Source: DATFYM01 sp035315065 (GTDB taxonomy: Bacteria > Acidobacteriota > Terriglobia > UBA7540). From it: a stretch of 64,000 nucleotides of DNA. Position numbers and translations under genes: made by a program. The notes below the pieces were generated by a model, which did not search any database, was not told the origin of the DNA, and worked only from the letters and a program-made list of their open reading frames with translations. The DNA lies in NCBI GenBank assembly GCA_035315065.1, contig DATFYM010000041.1, positions 31,671 to 95,670 of the forward strand. Direction: 5' to 3'. Positions 61,990 to 64,000 of this stretch are shown here, one piece after another. Within the stretch, counting starts at the first letter, position 1, and every line of letters starts with the position of its first letter.

Positions 61990-62006
61990 CGCCCAGAGTT
62001 TGGGCG
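61990..62006. terminator. Hairpin between convergent genes
   Basis: CGCCCA and TGGGCG are exact arms around 5 nt, in the 85-bp gap between the convergent kinase and thioredoxin-like genes. No clear U-tract. Confidence 0.4.
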
Positions 62007-62008
62007 AG

Positions 62009-62500
62009 TTAACTCCTGGAACCTAATCGGCGCTGACCGAACGGGCTCGACCCGGCGAAGGATTTTTCGAGGATGCCCTCAATCACTCGGGACTCCACTT
62101 CTCCATCCGAGTTGTAAAGGGCTTTCCCGTCCGCATCCAGGACCACTAGGTGCGGAATGTATCCCTGGTAGTAACGCTTGACGAGTTGCTGCTGCTCGGG
62201 CGAGCGCGGAACGTCGAGGTCGACCACTACAAAATGGACTTGGTCCCGGTACTTGTTGTAGAGCTCAACGGTGCGTCGCGCCTGCCTCTTGGAGTTAAAA
62301 CATCCTTCGCCGTAGATGATGACGTAGTTGGTCTTGCCCGGCTGGAAACCCGATTGCGCGTCGTCTCCGGTAATCAGGGGTCCATCGAGGCTGTCACTCC
62401 CATAATCGAGCTTCTGATTGAGTTTCAGGTTGTCGATCCCGAACCCGGCTTGCGCGGCCAAGGCCGATACCAGGAATAGTTGGAACGCTTTTCTTCTCAT
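62009..62500 (-). CDS. Exported thioredoxin-fold protein lacking the second Cys
   Basis: A 163-residue protein. ATG 62500 gives a signal peptide (FQLFLVSALAAQAGFG). The thioredoxin pattern is NYVIIYGEGCFNSKRQARRT, where the active-site CxxC is C-F-N-S, then FVVVDLDVPRSPEQQQLVKR and IPHLVVLDADGKALYN, with the cis-Pro region intact. With one Cys it cannot form the usual disulfide; it may be a chaperone-like or mono-thiol member. It lies downstream of a truncated YyaL/DUF255-like fragment. Confidence 0.75.
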   Translation of the reverse strand: MRRKAFQLFLVSALAAQAGFGIDNLKLNQKLDYGSDSLDGPLITGDDAQSGFQPGKTNYVIIYGEGCFNSKRQARRTVELYNKYRDQVHFVVVDLDVPRSPEQQQLVKRYYQGYIPHLVVLDADGKALYNSDGEVESRVIEGILEKSFAGSSPFGQRRLGSRS

Positions 62501-62502
62501 GG

Positions 62503-62706
62503 CTATTCTGCAACCTCCAATTGAAATGAGTCTTCCTCCGCCCCCCAAGGGTACCAATCAACGGGCTGGGAGACGGCGCGTTTGAGGTAGGGAGCCCTCT
62601 GGCCTGTGAGGTGATTCGGATGAAAGCGCAGGTTCTCCGGCACAGCGAGCATGATGGGGGTGCCGAAAAGGAGCGCAAGAAACGCCAATGCGGTTTTTCT
62701 CTTCAT
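62503..62706 (-). CDS. Small exported protein with DUF255-like N-terminal motif, probably truncated
   Basis: A 67-residue product: a signal-like segment (TALAFLALLFGTPIMLAVP), then HPNHLTGQRAPYLKRAVSQP and VDWYPWGAEE, then an early stop. In full-length YyaL/DUF255 proteins the SPYLLQHA..NPVDWYPWG motif opens a thioredoxin-like domain of a ~600-residue enzyme. Here nothing of the rest follows. It may be the remnant of a fused gene, or a short gene whose partner is the thioredoxin-fold protein two bases downstream. Confidence 0.5.
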   Translation of the reverse strand: MKRKTALAFLALLFGTPIMLAVPENLRFHPNHLTGQRAPYLKRAVSQPVDWYPWGAEEDSFQLEVAE

Positions 62707-62738
62707 GTCATCTTTCTTCACTTCTGGCACGGTTTGGC

Positions 62739-63386
62739 CTAGCTGAACCGTTCCTCTTTCCAGGGGTCCCCGCGCATGTGGTATCCATCCCGCTCCCAGT
62801 AGCCCGGCTGGTCGCGGGCAATCAGCTCAATGCCGCGCACCCATTTGGCACTCTTCCACGCATAAAGACGCGGAACGACAAGGCGCAACGGCCCGCCGTG
62901 CTCCGGAGAAATGAGCTCGCCGTCGTGAGTATCCGCAAAGAGAACATCTTCGGCCAGTAAGTCGGCGAGTGGCATGTTCGTGGTCCAGCCATCGTCGTAG
63001 CCGTGCACGAGAACGTAACGGGCCTGCGGCAGGACCTTCACGCGCGACAGCACTTCGGCGCTCGAGACTCCTTCCCATAGATTCCCCAAGCGCGACCACC
63101 TCGTAACGCAATGCATGTCCGCAAACACCTGGACGCGAGGCAGGTTCCGAAATTCGCCCCAACTGAAGAACGCAGGTGATTCGACCAAGCCACCGATCTC
63201 GAATTGCCATTCGTCCAGGTCAATCTCAGGAGGTCCAAAAGCGTCGAGCACCGGCCATTTTCGAGTGCGCGCCTGGCGCGGCGGGAGGCGGTGCTCAGCC
63301 AGAGTGTCAGGGCTGATGATCACGTCAGGCCCGAGGCCGGCTGGCGTGGGTATCTGATCGGTTTGCAGCTTATGATTGTCGGACAT
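62739..63386 (-). CDS. Molybdopterin-dependent oxidoreductase, sulfite oxidase fold
   Basis: A 215-residue protein. Segments DEWQFEIGGLVESPAFFSWG, VQVFADMHCVTRWSRLGNLW (the Cys is the Mo ligand in this fold), YVLVHGYDDGWTTNMPLADL and ISPEHGGPLRLVVPRLYAWK are typical of YedY/MsrP-like catalytic subunits. No Tat or Sec signal is seen at the start, unlike MsrP. No heme membrane partner is adjacent. Substrate unknown. Confidence 0.9.
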   Translation of the reverse strand: MSDNHKLQTDQIPTPAGLGPDVIISPDTLAEHRLPPRQARTRKWPVLDAFGPPEIDLDEWQFEIGGLVESPAFFSWGEFRNLPRVQVFADMHCVTRWSRLGNLWEGVSSAEVLSRVKVLPQARYVLVHGYDDGWTTNMPLADLLAEDVLFADTHDGELISPEHGGPLRLVVPRLYAWKSAKWVRGIELIARDQPGYWERDGYHMRGDPWKEERFS

Positions 63387-63422
63387 GTCCGCTCCGCTTG
63401 CGTTGCCTCCTTTGACCGAACG

Positions 63423-64000
63423 TCATTTCTCGACGAGTTCCACCACGTGACCGTCCGGGTCGCGAACCAGAAGGCCCTTTTGAAAGCCGAGCTTTCCGCC
63501 AGGCAACGCGGTGACGCCGGAGGATACGAGAGGGACTTTGTCCCCGCGAGCGCGCTCGCCGGCGGCACTGGCGTCTCGGGTAACCATCTCGGTCTGCCAA
63601 TGGGAGAGATCGTCGGCGCGCTCATCCTTCGGCATAGGCCGCCCGTCGCTTGGTGCGAGGTACTCCAGTAATTCGACGCCCGGAGCTTTCCCGGCACGAA
63701 GAGAGGTAATGCGCAGGCGCGACCCGAAAACGTTATTCAGGTGCTCCTGCTCCGTACCATAGTTCTCGCTGGTGCCCACGATGCGGAGTCCCAGCAGATC
63801 ACGATAGAAGCGCAAGCTCGCCTCCGTGTCGCCAACGACGATGGCAGTGTGATCGATGCCTAGAAAAAGTTTGCCGTTTGCGACCTGCCACTTCGGGTCG
63901 CCTTTGTCCGGGGGAAAATGAAGTATTTCCAAGTTGTGGCCGTCGGGATCCTTGAAGTAGAACGCACTGATCCCGCCCGCATTCTTGTTCCACGCGGGCA
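63423..64000 (-). CDS. VOC-family (glyoxalase/dioxygenase-like) protein, partial
   Basis: The frame is open from the stop at 63423 to the window edge, so the N-terminus is missing. Two lobes are seen: the end of the first (SAFYFKDPDGHNLEILHF) and a second from LGIDHTAIVVGDTEASLRFY to VRDPDGHVVELVEK. The His and Glu metal ligands of both lobes fit the vicinal-oxygen-chelate fold. A glyoxalase, dioxygenase or resistance role cannot be told. Confidence 0.85.
   Translation of the reverse strand, partial: PAWNKNAGGISAFYFKDPDGHNLEILHFPPDKGDPKWQVANGKLFLGIDHTAIVVGDTEASLRFYRDLLGLRIVGTSENYGTEQEHLNNVFGSRLRITSLRAGKAPGVELLEYLAPSDGRPMPKDERADDLSHWQTEMVTRDASAAGERARGDKVPLVSSGVTALPGGKLGFQKGLLVRDPDGHVVELVEK

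Overview
The window looks like chromosomal DNA of a GC-rich soil-type bacterium, most likely Acidobacteriota. This is inferred from the mix of a propeller-type hybrid histidine kinase, a PEP-CTERM protein, two large complex I (nuo) clusters, a split F0 ATP synthase cluster and abundant palindromic intergenic repeats. It is not proven by a marker gene. No phage, plasmid, transposase, reverse transcriptase or CRISPR array is visible.

Layout. 0.2-3 kb: a small hypothetical gene and a two-gene reverse-strand membrane operon. 3-13.6 kb: a secreted subtilisin with a WASQ-repeat tail, a 1194-residue hybrid kinase, an acyltransferase, a ParE/Phd toxin-antitoxin pair bracketed by palindromes, a PEP-CTERM protein and a DEAD-box helicase. 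13.9-18.5 kb (reverse strand): argS, a small exported protein, a LytS-type kinase and thiS. 18.7-33.1 kb (forward): nuo cluster 1, order A C D E F G H J K L M N. 33.1-49.1 kb (reverse): an alcohol dehydrogenase, then F0 genes atpE, atpB, atpI and atpZ, which lie downstream of nuo cluster 2 (transcription order C D H J K L M N). 49.5-64 kb: GH20 hexosaminidase, tRNA-Leu, hemL, a geranylgeranyl-reductase-like flavoprotein, an Amt transporter with a small membrane partner, an amino-acid permease, a PP2C phosphatase and Ser/Thr kinase, a thioredoxin-like protein, a Mo-oxidoreductase and a truncated VOC protein.

Genes working together. The two nuo clusters supply most of complex I, but neither holds nuoB or nuoI, and cluster 2 also lacks nuoA, E, F and G. 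Cluster 2 runs co-directionally into atpZ-atpI-atpB-atpE, so respiration and the membrane part of ATP synthase may be co-expressed.

The unusual signal. Nearly every spacer, especially between nuo genes, holds a palindrome built from two converging tracts of a degenerate 7-bp (sometimes 8-bp) tandem repeat. The family changes from spacer to spacer. I label them A (TTTACCC), B (TCTACCG), C (CTCCTGT), D (CTATCAG/TTCTCAG), E (GATTGCC), F (CTCTGTGT), G (GAACCCC), H (TTCTGAT), I (GGGAGTA), J (GGGTGATT), K (TCCAAAA), L (CACTTGT) and M (CTTTCTG/CTGCCTA). Four genes of the four-helix-bundle S23/TIGR02436 family sit inside or between such palindromes. Two of them, close paralogues, are both framed by family B. 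Palindromes are nested in the loops of others, one lies in frame inside argS, and others supply the 3' ends of thiS and of a flavoprotein gene. I propose a four-helix-bundle-protein/heptamer-palindrome system, in architecture like the intervening sequences of 23S rRNA, as the candidate undescribed system here.
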